Position numbers and translations under genes: made by a program. A DNA stretch of 64,000 nt, taken from NCBI RefSeq assembly GCF_051020975.1, contig NW_027478159.1:4542501-4606500 (forward strand), in the 5' to 3' direction. Source of the DNA: Osmia lignaria lignaria (Eukaryota; Arthropoda; Insecta; Hymenoptera; Megachilidae). Under the pieces are notes generated by a model that saw only the letters and a list, made by a program, of their open reading frames with translations, did not search any database and was not told the DNA's origin. Shown piece after piece: positions 49,681 through 61,020 of this stretch; the stretch's first letter is position 1, and each line of letters begins with the position of its first letter.

Positions 49681-51205
49681 TAGAGAATTATGTTTCGTAC
49701 AATTTATGTTCTATGATATTTTTTGGTGAGAAGCGTAGTTTTCGAGATATATCGAGATATTTAAAAGTTCCAAAGCCGCACCAACATAATAGAGATACAG
49801 AAACACAGTGGCCCCTTTCTTTGAGATAACTCTGCAGTATTGCGAGCTGTAAATGCCACTTCCAGCTTAGCTGTGCAGAAGAAGAACAACAAGAAGAAGA
49901 AATATCTCGAAATATGTCCGCCAGGCCCCTTCCCTTGAGATAAATCTGCAAATATCTCGGAAACCAAGAGAGCTATGGCAAAATGTTAAGAGACCTTTTT
50001 TGTAGAGAATTAAGTTTCCTACTTTTTATGTTCTATCATATTTTTTGATCTGATGCGTAGTTCTCGAGATATATCAAGATATTTAAAAGTTCCGAAGCCG
50101 CACCAACATAATAGAGATACAGAAACACCGTGGCCCCTTTCTTTGAGATAACTCTGCACTATTGCGAGCTGTAAATGCCACTTCCAGCTTAGCTGTGCAG
50201 AAGAAGAACAACAAGAAGAAGAAATATCTCGAAATATGTCCGTCAGGCCCCTTCCCTTGAGATATATCTGCAAATATCTCGGAAACGAAGCGAGCTATGG
50301 CCAATTGTTAAGAGACCTTTTTCGTAGAGAATTAAGTTTCCTACTTTTTATGTTCTATGATATTTTTTGATCAGATGCGTAGTTCTCGAGATATATCAAG
50401 ATATTTAAAAGTTCCGAAGCCGCACCAACATAATAGGGATACAGAAACACCGTGGCCCCTTTCTTTGAGATAACTCTGCACTAGTGCGAGCCGCAAATGC
50501 CACTTCCAGCTTAGCTGTGCAGAAGAAGAACAACAAGAAGAAGAAATATCTCGAAATATGTCCGTCAGGCCCCTTCCCTTGAGATATATCTGCAAATATC
50601 TCGGAAACGAAGCGAGCTATGGCAAAATGTTAAGAGACCTTTTTTGTAGAGAATTATGTTTCGTACAATTTATGTTCTATGATATTTTTTGGTGAGAAGC
50701 GTAGTTTTCGAGATATATCGAGATATTTAAAAGTTCCAAAGCCGCACCAACATAATAGGGATACAGAAACACCGTGGCCCCTTTCTTTGAGATAACTCTG
50801 CACTAGTGCGAGCCGCAAATGCCATTTCCAGCTTAGCTGTGCAGAAGAAGAACAACAAGAAGAAGAAATATCTCGAAATATGTCCGTCAGGCCCCTTCCC
50901 TTGAGATATATCTGCAAATATCTCGGAAACGAAGCGAGCTATGGCAAAATGTTAAGAGACCTTTTTTGTAGAGAATTAAGTTTCCTACTTTTTATGTTCT
51001 ATGATATTTTTTGATCAGATGCGTAGTTCTCGAGATATATCAAGATATTTAAAAGTTCCGAAGCCGCACCAACATAATAGAGATACAGAAACACCGTGGC
51101 CCCTTTCTTTGAGATAACTCTGCACTATTGCGAGCTGTAAATGCCACTTCCAGCTTAGCTGTGCAGAAGAAGAACAACAAGAAGAAGAAATATCTCGAAA
51201 TATGT

Positions 51206-51446
51206 CCGTCAGGCCCCTTCCCTTGAGATATATCTGCAAATATCTCGGAAACGAAGCGAGCTATGGCAAAATGTTAAGAGACCTTTTTTGTAGAGAATTA
51301 AGTTTCCTACTTTTTATGTTCTATGATATTTTTTGATCAGATGCGTAGTTCTCGAGATATATCAAGATATTTAAAAGTTCCGAAGCCGCACCAACATAAT
51401 AGAGATACAGAAACACCGTGGCCCCTTTCTTTGAGATAACTCTGCA
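51206..51446. repeat. Diverged internal direct duplication within the monomer
   Basis: Shown on the exemplar unit and present in essentially every monomer. Offsets 20-52 and 230-260 align over 31 columns. In the common unit they share CCGT, GGCCCCTT, TTGAGATAA and TCTGCA, with about 28 identical bases, three mismatches and a 2-bp gap. After a length difference of about 12 bp, GCGAGCT followed by GCAAAATG (offsets 70-87) pairs with GCGAGCT followed by GCAAATG (offsets 266-279). The order and spacing of shared blocks suggest that the 322-bp unit arose from a shorter ancestral repeat, but the rest of the two halves does not align by eye. Confidence 0.82.
51349..51372. repeat. GAGATA-core palindromic cluster
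   Basis: This stretch holds the palindrome TCTCGAGA overlapping GATATATC, followed by AAGATAT in subtype A or CGAGATAT in subtype B. The same core occurs elsewhere in the unit: inverted at offsets 5-10 and 55-60 (TATCTCG), and direct at about 39-44 and 246-251 (TTGAGATAA). The offset 39-60 pair forms GAGATA and TATCTC arms with a 10-base loop. The repetition hints that the unit was built partly from a short ancestral motif. No function can be assigned. Confidence 0.6.
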
Positions 51447-51486
51447 CTATTGCGAGCTGTAAATGCCACTTCCAGCTTAGCTGTGC

Positions 51487-51512
51487 AGAAGAAGAACAAC
51501 AAGAAGAAGAAA
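51487..51512. repeat. GAA-rich purine tract present in every unit
   Basis: A 26-base run of GAA and CAA triplets sits across the chosen unit boundary. On the plus strand it is almost all purine. It is the site of all nine 3-bp deletions in the window, which fits replication slippage in a microsatellite-like tract. Scattered base changes, such as GACCAAC near 950, 1,590, 30,565 and 36,040 and GAGGAAG near 22,835, mark sub-lineages. Confidence 0.88.
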
Positions 51513-52197
51513 TATCTCGAAATATGTCCGTCAGGCCCCTTCCCTTGAGATATATCTGCAAATATCTCGGAAACGAAGCGAGCTATGGCAAAATGTTAAG
51601 AGACCTTTTTTGTAGAGAATTATGTTCCCTACAATTTATGTTCTATGATATTTTTTGGTGAGAAGCGTAGTTTTCGAGATATATCGAGATATTTAAAAGT
51701 TCCAAAGCCGCACCAACATAATAGGGATACAGAAACACCGTGGCCCCTTTCTTTGAGATAACTCTGCACTAGTGCGAGCCGCAAATGCCATTTCCAGCTT
51801 AGCTGTGCAGAAGAAGAACAACAAGAAGAAGAAATATCTCGAAATATGTCCGTCAGGCCCCTTCCCTTGAGATATATCTGCAAATATCTCGGAAACGAAG
51901 CGAGCTATGGCAAAATGTTAAGAGACCTTTTTTGTAGAGAATTAAGTTTCCTACTTTTTATGTTCTATGATATTTTTTGATCAGATGCGTAGTTCTCGAG
52001 ATATATCAAGATATTTAAAAGTTCCGAAGCCGCACCAACATAATAGAGATACAGAAACACCGTGGCCCCTTTCTTTGAGATAACTCTGCACTATTGCGAG
52101 CTGTAAATGCCACTTCCAGCTTAGCTGTGCAGAAGAAGAACAACAAGAAGAAGAAATATCTCGAAATATGTCCGTCAGGCCCCTTCCCTTGAGATAA

Positions 52198-53532
52198 ATC
52201 TGCAAATATCTCGGAAACGAAGCGAGCTATGGCAAAATGTTAAGAGACGTTTTTTGTAGAGAATTATGTTTCCTACAATTTATGTTCTATGATATTTTTT
52301 GATCAGAAGCGTAGTTTTCGAGATATATCGAGATATTTAAAAGTTCCGAAGCCGCACCAACATAATAGGGATACAGAAACACCGTGGCCCCTTTCTTTGA
52401 GATAACTCTGCACTAGTGCGAGCCGCAAATGCCACTTCCAGCTTAGCTGTGCAGAAGAAGAACAACAAGAAGAAGAAATATCTCGAAATATGTCCGCCAG
52501 GCCCCTTCCCTTGAGATAAATCTGCAAATATCTCGGAAACGAAGCGAGCTATGGCCAATTGTTAAGAGACCTTTTTCGTAGAGAATTAAGTTTCCTACTT
52601 TTTATGTTCTATGATATTTTTTGATCAGATGCGTAGTTCTCGAGATATATCAAGATATTTAAAAGTTCCGAAGCCGCACCAACATAATAGGGATACAGAA
52701 ACACCGTGGCCCCTTTCTTTGAGATAACTCTGCACTAGTGCGAGCCGCAAATGCCACTTCCAGCTTAGCTGTGCAGAAGAAGAACAACAAGAAGAGGAAA
52801 TATCTCGAAATATGTCCGTCAGGCCCCTTCCCTTGAGATATATCTGCAAATATCTCGGAAACGAAGCGAGCTATGGCAAAATGTTAAGAGACGTTTTTTG
52901 TAGAGAATTATGTTTCCTACAATTTATGTTCTATGATATTTTTTGATCAGAAGCGTAGTTTTCGAGATATATCGAGATATTTAAAAGTTCCGAAGCCGCA
53001 CCAACATAATAGGGATACAGAAACACCGTGGCCCCTTTCTTTGAGATAACTCTGCACTAGTGCGAGCCGCAAATGCCACTTCCAGCTTAGCTGTGCAGAA
53101 GAAGAACAACAAGAAGAAGAAATATCTCGAAATATGTCCGCCAGGCCCCTTCCCTTGAGATAAATCTGCAAATATCTCGGAAACGAAGCGAGCTATGGCC
53201 AATTGTTAAGAGACCTTTTTCGTAGAGAATTAAGTTTCCTACTTTTTATGTTCTATGATATTTTTTGATCAGATGCGTAGTTCTCGAGATATATCAAGAT
53301 ATTTAAAAGTTCCGAAGCCGCACCAACATAATAGGGATACAGAAACACCGTGGCCCCTTTCTTTGAGATAACTCTGCACTAGTGCGAGCCGCAAATGCCA
53401 CTTCCAGCTTAGCTGTGCAGAAGAAGAACAACAAGAAGAGGAAATATCTCGAAATATGTCCGTCAGGCCCCTTCCCTTGAGATATATCTGCAAATATCTC
53501 GGAAACGAAGCGAGCTATGGCAAAATGTTAAG
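52198..53532. repeat. 2-unit tandem duplication (644-bp period), near identical
   Basis: A B unit with GTCCGCCAGGCC and GGCCAATTGTTAAG is followed by an A unit with GAAGAGGAAATATC. The pair is repeated at 644 bp. The edges are 52197 A versus 52841 T and 52889 G versus 53533 C. I see no internal differences, so this is among the youngest events in the window. Confidence 0.86.
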
Positions 53533-56500
53533 AGACCTTTTTTGTAGAGAATTAAGTTTCCTACTTTTTATGTTCTATGATATTTTTTGATCAGATGCGT
53601 AGTTCTCGAGATATATCAAGATATTTAAAAGTTCCGAAGCCGCACCAACATAATAGAGATACAGAAACACCGTGGCCCCTTTCTTTGAGATAACTCTGCA
53701 CTATTGCGAGCTGTAAATGCCACTTCCAGCTTAGCTGTGCAGAAGGAGAACAACAAGAAGAAGAAATATCTCGAAATATGTCCGTCAGGCCCCTTCCCTT
53801 GAGATATATCTGCAAATATCTCGGAAACGAAGCGAGCTATGGCAAAATGTTAAGAGACCTTTTTTGTAGAGAATTATGTTTCGTACAATTTATGTTCTAT
53901 GATATTTTTTGGTGAGAAGCGTAGTTTTCGAGATATATCGAGATATTTAAAAGTTCCAAAGCCGCACCAACATAATAGGGATACAGAAACACCGTGGCCC
54001 CTTTCTTTGAGATAACTCTGCACTAGTGCGAGCCGCAAATGCCACTTCCAGCTTAGCTGTGCAGAAGAAGAACAACAAGAAGAAGAAATATCTCGAAATA
54101 TGTCCGTCAGGCCCCTTCCCTTGAGATATATCTGCAAATATCTCGGAAACGAAGCGAGCTATGGCAAAATGTTAAGAGACCTTTTTTGTAGAGAATTATG
54201 TTCCCTACAATTTATGTTCTATGATATTTTTTGGTGAGAAGCGTAGTTTTCGAGATATATCGAGATATTTAAAAGTTCCAAAGCCGCACCAACATAATAG
54301 GGATACAGAAACACCGTGGCCCCTTTCTTTGAGATAACTCTGCACTAGTGCGAGCCGCAAATGCCACTTCCAGCTTAGCTGTGCAGAAGAAGAACAACAA
54401 GAAGAAGAAATATCTCGAAATATGTCCGTCAGGCCCCTTCCCTTGAGATAAATCTGCAAATATCTCGGAAACGAAGCGAGCTATGGCAAAATGTTAAGAG
54501 AAGTTTTTTGTAGAGAATTCTGTTTGCTACAATTTATGTTCTATGATATTTTTTGATCAGAAGCGTAGTTTTCGAGATATATCGAGATATTTAAAAGTTC
54601 CGAAGCCGCACCAACATAATAGAGATACAGAAACACCGTGGCCCCTCTCTTTGAGATAACTCTGCACTATTGCGAGCTGTAAATGCCACTTCCAGCTTAG
54701 CTGTGCAGAAGAAGAACAACAAGAAGAAGACATATCTCGAAATATGTCCGTCAGGCCCCTTCCCTTGAGATATATCTGCAAATATTTCGGAAACGAAGCG
54801 AGCTATGGCAAAATGTTAAGAGACCTTTTTTGTAGAGAATTATGTTTCCTACAATTTATGTTCTATGATATTTTTTGATCAGAAGCGTAGTTTTCGAGAT
54901 ATATCGAGATATTTAAAAGTTCCAAAGCCGCACCAACATAATAGAGATACAGAAACACCGTGGCCCCTTTCTTTGAGATAACTCTGCACTATTGCGAGCT
55001 GCAAATGCCACTTCCAGCTTAGCTGTGCAGAGGAAGAACAACAAGAAGAAGAAATATCTCGAAATATGTCCGTCAGGCCAGTTCCTTTGAGCTGAATCTG
55101 CAAATATCTCGGAAACGAAGCGAGCTATGGCAAAATGTTAAGAGACGTTTTTTGTATAGAATTATGTTTCCTACAATTTATGTTCTATGATATTTTTTGA
55201 TCAGAAGCGTAGTTTTCGAGATATATCGAGATATTTAAAAGTTCCGAAGCCGCACCAACATAATAGGGATACAGAAACACCGTGGCCCCTTTCTTTGAGA
55301 TAACTCCCCAGTATTGCGAGCTGTAAATGCCACTTCCAGCTTAGCTGTGCAGAAGAAGAACAACAAGAAGAAGAAATATCTCGAAATATGTCCGTCAGGC
55401 CCCTTCCCTTGAGATAAATCTGCAAATATCTCGGAAACGAAGAGAGCTATGGCAAAATGTTAAGAGACCTTTTTTGTAGAGAATTAAGTTTCCTACTTTT
55501 TATGTTCTATGATATTTTTTGATCTGATGCGTAGTTCTCGAGATATATCAAGATATTTAAAAGTTCCGAAGCCGCACCAACATAATAGAGATACAGAAAC
55601 ACCGTGGCCCCTTTCTTTGAGATAACTCTGCACTATTGCGAGCTGTAAATGCCACTTCCAGCTTAGCTGTGCAGAAGAAGAACAACAAGAAGAAGACATA
55701 TCTCGAAATATGTCCGTCAGGCCCCTTCCCTTGAGATATATCTGCAAATATCTCGGAAACGAAGCGAGCTATCGCAAAATGTTAAGAGACCTTTTTTGTA
55801 GAGAATTATGTTTCCTACAATTTATGTTCTATGATATTTTTTGATCAGAAGCGTAGTTTTCGAGATATATCGAGATATTTAAAAGTTCCGAAGCCGCACC
55901 AACATAATAGAGATACAGAAACACCGTGGCCCCTTTCTTTGAGATAACTCTGCACTATTGCGAGCCGCAAATGCCACTTCCAGCTTAGCTGTGCAGAAGA
56001 AGAACAACAAGAAGAAGAAATATCTCGAAATATGTCCGTCAGGCCCCTTCCCTTGAGATAAATCTGCAAATATCTCGGAAACGAAGCGAGCTATGGCAAA
56101 ATGTTAAGAGACCTTTTTTGTAGAGAATTATGTTTCCTACAATTTATGTTCTATGATATTTTTTGATCAGAAGCGTAGTTTTCGAGATATATCGAGATAT
56201 TTAAAAGTTCCGAAGCCGCACCAACATAATAGGGATACAGAAACACCGTGGCCCCTTTCTTTGAGATAACTCTGCACTAGTGCGAGCCGCAAATGCCACT
56301 TCCAGCTTAGCTGTGCAGAAGAAGAACAACAAGAGGAAGAAATATCTCGAAATATGTCCGCCAGGCCCCTTCCCTTGAGATAAATCTGCAAATATCTCGG
56401 AAACGAAGCGAGCTATGGCCAATTGTTAAGAGACCTTTTTTGTAGAGAATTAAGTTTCCTACTTTTTATGTTCTATGATATTTTTTGATCAGATGCGTAG

Positions 56501-59097
56501 TTCTCGAGATATATCAAGATATCTAAAAGTTCCGAAGCCGCACCAACATAATAGAGATACAGAAACACCGTGGCCCCTTTCGTTGAGATAACTCTGCACT
56601 AGTGCGAGCCGCAAATGCCACTTCCAGCTTAGCTGTGCAGAAGAAGAACAACAAGAAGAAGAAATATCTCGAAATATGTCCGTCAGGCCCCTTCCCTTGA
56701 GATAAATCTGCAAATATCTCGGAAACGAAGCGAGCTATGGCAAAATGTTAAGAGACCTTTTTTGTAGAGAATTAAGTTTCCTACTTTTTATGTTCTATGA
56801 TATTTTTTGATTAGATGCGTAGTTCTCGAGATATATCAAGATATTTAAAAGTTCCGAAGCCGCACCAACATAATAGAGATACAGAAACACCGTGGCCCCT
56901 TTCTTTCAGATAACTATGCACTATTGCGAGCTGCAAATGCCACTTCCAGCTTAGCTGTGCAGAAGAACAACAAGAAGAAGAAATATCTCGAAATATGTCC
57001 GTCAGGCCCCTTCCCTTGAGATAAATCTGCAAATATCTCGGAAACGAAGCGAGCTATGGCAAAATGTTAAGAGACCTTTTTTGTAGAGAATTATGTTTCC
57101 TACAATTTATGTTCTATGATATTTTTTGATCAGAAGCGTAGTTTTCGAGATATATCGAGATATTTAAAAGTTCCGAAGCCGCACCAACATAATAGAGATA
57201 CAGAAACACCGTGGCCCCTTTCTTTGAGATAACTCTGCACTAGTGCGAGCCGCAAATGCCACTTCCAGCTTAGCTGTGCAGAAGAAGAACAACAAGAAGA
57301 AGAAATATCTCGAAATATGTCCGTCAGGCCCCTTCCCTTGAGATATATCTGCAAATATCTCGGAAACGAAGCGAGCTATGGCAAAATGTTAAGAGACCTT
57401 TTTTGTAGAGAATTAAGTTTCCTACTTTTTATGTTCTATGATATTTTTTGATCAGATGCGTAGTTCTCGAGATATATCAAGATATTTAAAAGTTCCGAAG
57501 CCGCACCAACATAATAGAGATACAGAAACACCGTGGCCCCTTTCTTTGAGATAACTCTGCACTATTGCGAGCTGCAAATGCCACTTCCAGCTTAGCTGTG
57601 CAGAAGAAGAACAACAAGAAGAAGACATATCTCGAAATATGTCCGTCAGGCCCCTTCCCTTGAGATATATCTGCAAATATCTCGGAAACGAAGCGAGCTA
57701 TGGCAAAATGTTAAGAGACCTTTTTTATAGAGAATTATGTTTCCTACAATTTATGTTCTATGATATTTTTTGATCAGAAGCGTAGTTTTCGAGATATATC
57801 GAGATATTTAAAAGTTCCGAAGCGGCACCAACATAATAGAGATACAGAAACACCGTGGCCCCTTTCTTTGAGATAACTCTGCACTATTGCGAGCCGCAAA
57901 TGCCACTTCCAGCTTAGCTGTGCAGAAGAAGAACAACAAGAAGAAGAAATATCTCGAAATATGTCCGTCAGGCCCCTTCCCTTGAGATAAATCTGCAAAT
58001 ATCTCGGAAACGAAGCGAGCTATGGCAAAATGTTAAGAGACCTTTTTTGTAGAGAATTATGTTTCCTACAATTTATGTTCTATGATATTTTTTGATCAGA
58101 AGCGTAGTTTTCGAGATATATCGAGATATTTAAAAGTTCCGAAGCCGCACCAACATAATAGAGATACAGAAACACCGTGGCCCCTTTCGTTGAGATAACT
58201 CTGCACTAGTGCGAGCCGCAAATGCCACTTCCAGCTTAGCTGTGCAGAAGAAGAACAACAAGAAGAAGAAATATCTCGAAATATGTCCGTCAGGCCCCTT
58301 CCCTTGAGATAAATCTGCAAATATCTCGGAAACGAAGCGAGCTATGGCAAAATGTTGAGAGACGTTTTTTGTAGAGAATTATGTTTCCTACAATTTATGT
58401 TCTATGATATTTTTTGATCAGAAGCGTAGTTTTCGAGATATATCGAGATATTTAAAAGTTCCGAAGCCGCACCAACATAATAGGGATACAGAAACACCGT
58501 GGCCCCTTTCTTTGAGATAACTCTGCACTAGTGCGAGCCGCAAATGCCACTTCCAGCTTAGCTGTGCAGAAGAAGAACAACAAGAGGAAGAAATATCTCG
58601 AAATATGTCCGCCAGGCCCCTTCCCTTGAGATAAATCTGCAAATATCTCGGAAACGAAGCGAGCTATGGCCAATTGTTAAGAGACCTTTTTTGTAGAGAA
58701 TTAAGTTTCCTACTTTTTATGTTCTATGATATTTTTTGATCAGATGCGTAGTTCTCGAGATATATCAAGATATTTAAAAGTTCCGAAGCCGCACCAACAT
58801 AATAGAGATACAGAAACACCGTGGCCCCTTTCTTTGAGATAACTCTGCACTATTGCGAGCTGCAAATGCCACTTCCAGCTTAGCTGTGCAGAAGAAGAAC
58901 ATCAAGAAGAAGAAATATCTCGAAATATGTCCGTCAGGCCCCTTCCCTTGAGATAAATCTGCAAATATCTCGGAAACGAAGAGAGCTATGGCAAAATGTT
59001 AAGAGACCTTTTTTGTAGAGAATTAAGTTTCCTACTTTTTATGTTCTATGATATTTTTTGATCTGATGCGTAGTTCTCGAGATATATCAAGATATTT
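53533..59097. repeat. Array segment: intermingled A and B units
   Basis: Two successive TTTTTTGGTGAGAAG B units (near 53.9 and 54.2 kb) carry the TTTCGTAC and TTCCCTAC alleles respectively. GAAGACATATCTCG marks units near 54.73, 55.69, 57.62 and 59.23 kb. GTCCGCCAGG with CAAGAGGAAG marks units near 56.35 and 58.6 kb. TTTCGTTGAGATAAC marks units near 56.58 and 58.19 kb. The first right-side 3-bp GAA deletion is near 56,965. Confidence 0.8.
56980..57301. repeat. Exemplar subtype B monomer (322 bp)
   Basis: The same unit carries the linked subtype B alleles: AATTATGTTTCC, TACAATTTATG, CAGAAGCGTAG, TTTTCGAG and TATCGAGATAT. The last two create a direct repeat of CGAGATAT. A frequent sub-variant reads AAAGATCCG instead of AAAGTTCCG just downstream, for example near 832 and 35930. 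B units are sparse in 2-13 kb and common in 14-35 kb and 47-64 kb. The linked alleles show that A and B are two lineages of one satellite rather than random variants. Confidence 0.93.
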
Positions 59098-61020
59098 AAA
59101 AGTTCCGAAGCCGCACCAACATAATAGAGATACAGAAACACCGTGGCCCCTTTCTTTGAGATAACTCTGCACTATTGCGAGCTGTAAATGCCACTTCCAG
59201 CTTAGCTGTGCATAAGAAGAACAACAAGAAGAAGACATATCTCGAAATATGTCCGTCAGGCCCCTTCCCTTGAGATATATCTGCAAATATCTCGGAAACG
59301 AAGCGAGCTATGGCAAAATGTTAAGAGACCTTTTTTGTAGAGAATTATGTTTCCTACAATTTATGTTCTATCATATTTTTTGATCAGAAGCGTAGTTTTC
59401 GAGATATATCGAGATATTTAAAAGTTCCGAAGCCGCACCAACATAATAGAGATACAGAAACACCGTGGCCCCTTTCTTTGAGATAACTCTGCACTATTGC
59501 GAGCTGCAAATGCCACTTCCAGCTTAGCTGTGCAGAGGAAGAACAACAAGAAGAAGAAATATCTCGAAATATGTCCGTCAGGCCCCTTCCCTTGAGATAA
59601 ATCTGCAAATATCTCGGAAACGAAGCGAGCTATGGCAAAATGTTAAGAGACCTTTTTTGTAGAGAATTAAGTTTCCTACTTTTTATGTTCTATGATATTT
59701 TTTGATTAGATGCGTAGTTCTCGAGATATATCAAGATATTTAAAAGTTCCGAAGCCGCACCAACATAATAGAGATACAGAAACACCGTGGCCCCTTTCTT
59801 TCAGATAACTATGCCCTATTGCGAGCTGCAAATGCCACTTCCAGCTTAGCTGTGCAGAAGAACAACAAGAAGAAGAAATATCTCGAAATATGTCCGTCAG
59901 GCCCCTTCCCTTGAGATAAATCTGCAAATATCTCGGAAACGAAGCGAGCTATGGCAAAATGTTAAGAGACCTTTTTTGTAGAGAATTATGTTTCCTACAA
60001 TTTATGTTCTATGATATTTTTTGATCAGAAGCGTAGTTTTCGAGATATATCAAGATATTTAAAAGTTCCGAAGCCGCACCAACATAATAGAGATACAGAA
60101 ACACCGTGGCCCCTTTCTTTCAGATAACTATGCCCTATTGCGAGCTGCAAATGCCACTTCCAGCTTAGCTGTGCAGAAGAACAACAAGAAGAAGAAATAT
60201 CTCGAAATATGTCCGTCAGGCCCCTTCCCTTGAGATAAATCTGCAAATATCTCGGAAACGAAGCGAGCTATGGCAAAATGTTAAGAGACCTTTTTTGTAG
60301 AGAATTATGTTTCCTACAATTTATGTTCTATGATATTTTTTGATCAGAAGCGTAGTTTTCGAGATATATCAAGATATTTAAAAGTTCCGAAGCCGCACCA
60401 ACATAATAGAGATACAGAAACACCGTGGCCCCTTTCTTTCAGATAACTATGCCCTATTGCGAGCTGCAAATGCCACTTCCAGCTTAGCTGTGCAGAAGAA
60501 CAACAAGAAGAAGAAATATCTCGAAATATGTCCGTCAGGCCCCTTCCCTTGAGATAAATCTGCAAATATCTCGGAAACGAAGCGAGCTATGGCAAAATGT
60601 TAAGAGACCTTTTTTGTAGAGAATTATGTTTCCTACAATTTATGTTCTATGATATTTTTTGATCAGAAGCGTAGTTTTCGAGATATATCGAGATATTTAA
60701 AAGTTCCGAAGCCGCACCAACATAATAGAGATACAGAAACACCGTGGCCCCTTTCTTTGAGATAACTCTGCACTATTGCGAGCCGCAAATGCCACTTCCA
60801 GCTTAGCTGTGCAGAAGAAGAACAACAAGAAGAAGAAATATCTCGAAATATGTCCGTCAGGCCCCTTCCCTTGAGATAAATCTGCAAATATCTCGGAAAC
60901 GAAGCGAGCTATGGCAAAATGTTGAGAGACCTTTTTTGTAGAGAGTTCAGTTTCCTACGGTTTATGTTCTATGATATTTTTTGATTAGATGCGTAGTTCT
61001 CGAGATATATCAAGATATCT
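59098..61020. repeat. Six-unit block with three 319-bp units, copy 1
   Basis: Markers in order are GTGCATAAGAAG (59,211), CAGAGGAAGAAC, three units with the TTTCAGATAACTATGCCC and GAA-deletion haplotype, then GAGAGTTCAGTTTCCTACGG (60,942). The length is six units minus nine bases. The left part of the next unit (TTGATTAGATG, TATCTAAAAG) is joined to a right part like that at 59.1 kb, marking the crossover join. Confidence 0.82.
60194..60512. repeat. 319-bp monomer, 3-bp GAA-tract deletion haplotype
   Basis: This unit lacks one GAA triplet: GCAGAAGAACAACAAG replaces GCAGAAGAAGAACAACAAG. It also carries linked changes upstream, TTTCAGATAACTATGCCC in place of TTTGAGATAACTCTGCAC. Eight such deletions lie between 56.9 and 63.8 kb, near 56,965, 59,857, 60,178, 60,497, 61,780, 62,100, 63,063 and 63,706. 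The unit beginning at 60,194 and the one before it appear identical over 319 bp, which suggests a very recent single-unit duplication. Confidence 0.92.

Larger units (their letters stand above)
51187..51508. repeat. Exemplar subtype A monomer (322 bp)
   Basis: This is a clean copy of the commonest unit. Its subtype A diagnostic sites run from offset about 109 to 175: AATTAAGTTTCC, then TACTTTTTATG, then CAGATGCGTAG, then TTCTCGAG, then TATCAAGATAT. The TTCTCGAG site holds a CTCGAG (XhoI) palindrome that subtype B lacks. Subtype A dominates about 1.7-13.2 kb and 36-40 kb and alternates with B elsewhere. The unit boundary is a bookkeeping choice; the true repeating phase is arbitrary. Confidence 0.95.
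49681..52197. repeat. Array segment: TTTTTTGGTGAGAAG units and ordinary A units
   Basis: B units with TTTTTTGGTGAGAAG and AAAGTTCCAAAGCC occur near 49.7, 50.7 and 51.65 kb, the last two 966 bp apart. Between them lie ordinary A units with GCTGTAAATG. TTTCGTACAA and TTCCCTACAA distinguish two sub-lineages of the TTGGTGAG unit. The AATAGGGATAC allele becomes common from here to about 58.5 kb. Confidence 0.8.

Noticed and set aside
51242..51258. Possible CENP-B box on the minus strand (CTTCGTTTCCGAGATAT)
   Set aside because: The first half resembles the consensus start, but the required central A and the CGGG core of the established motif are absent. At most a chance partial match.
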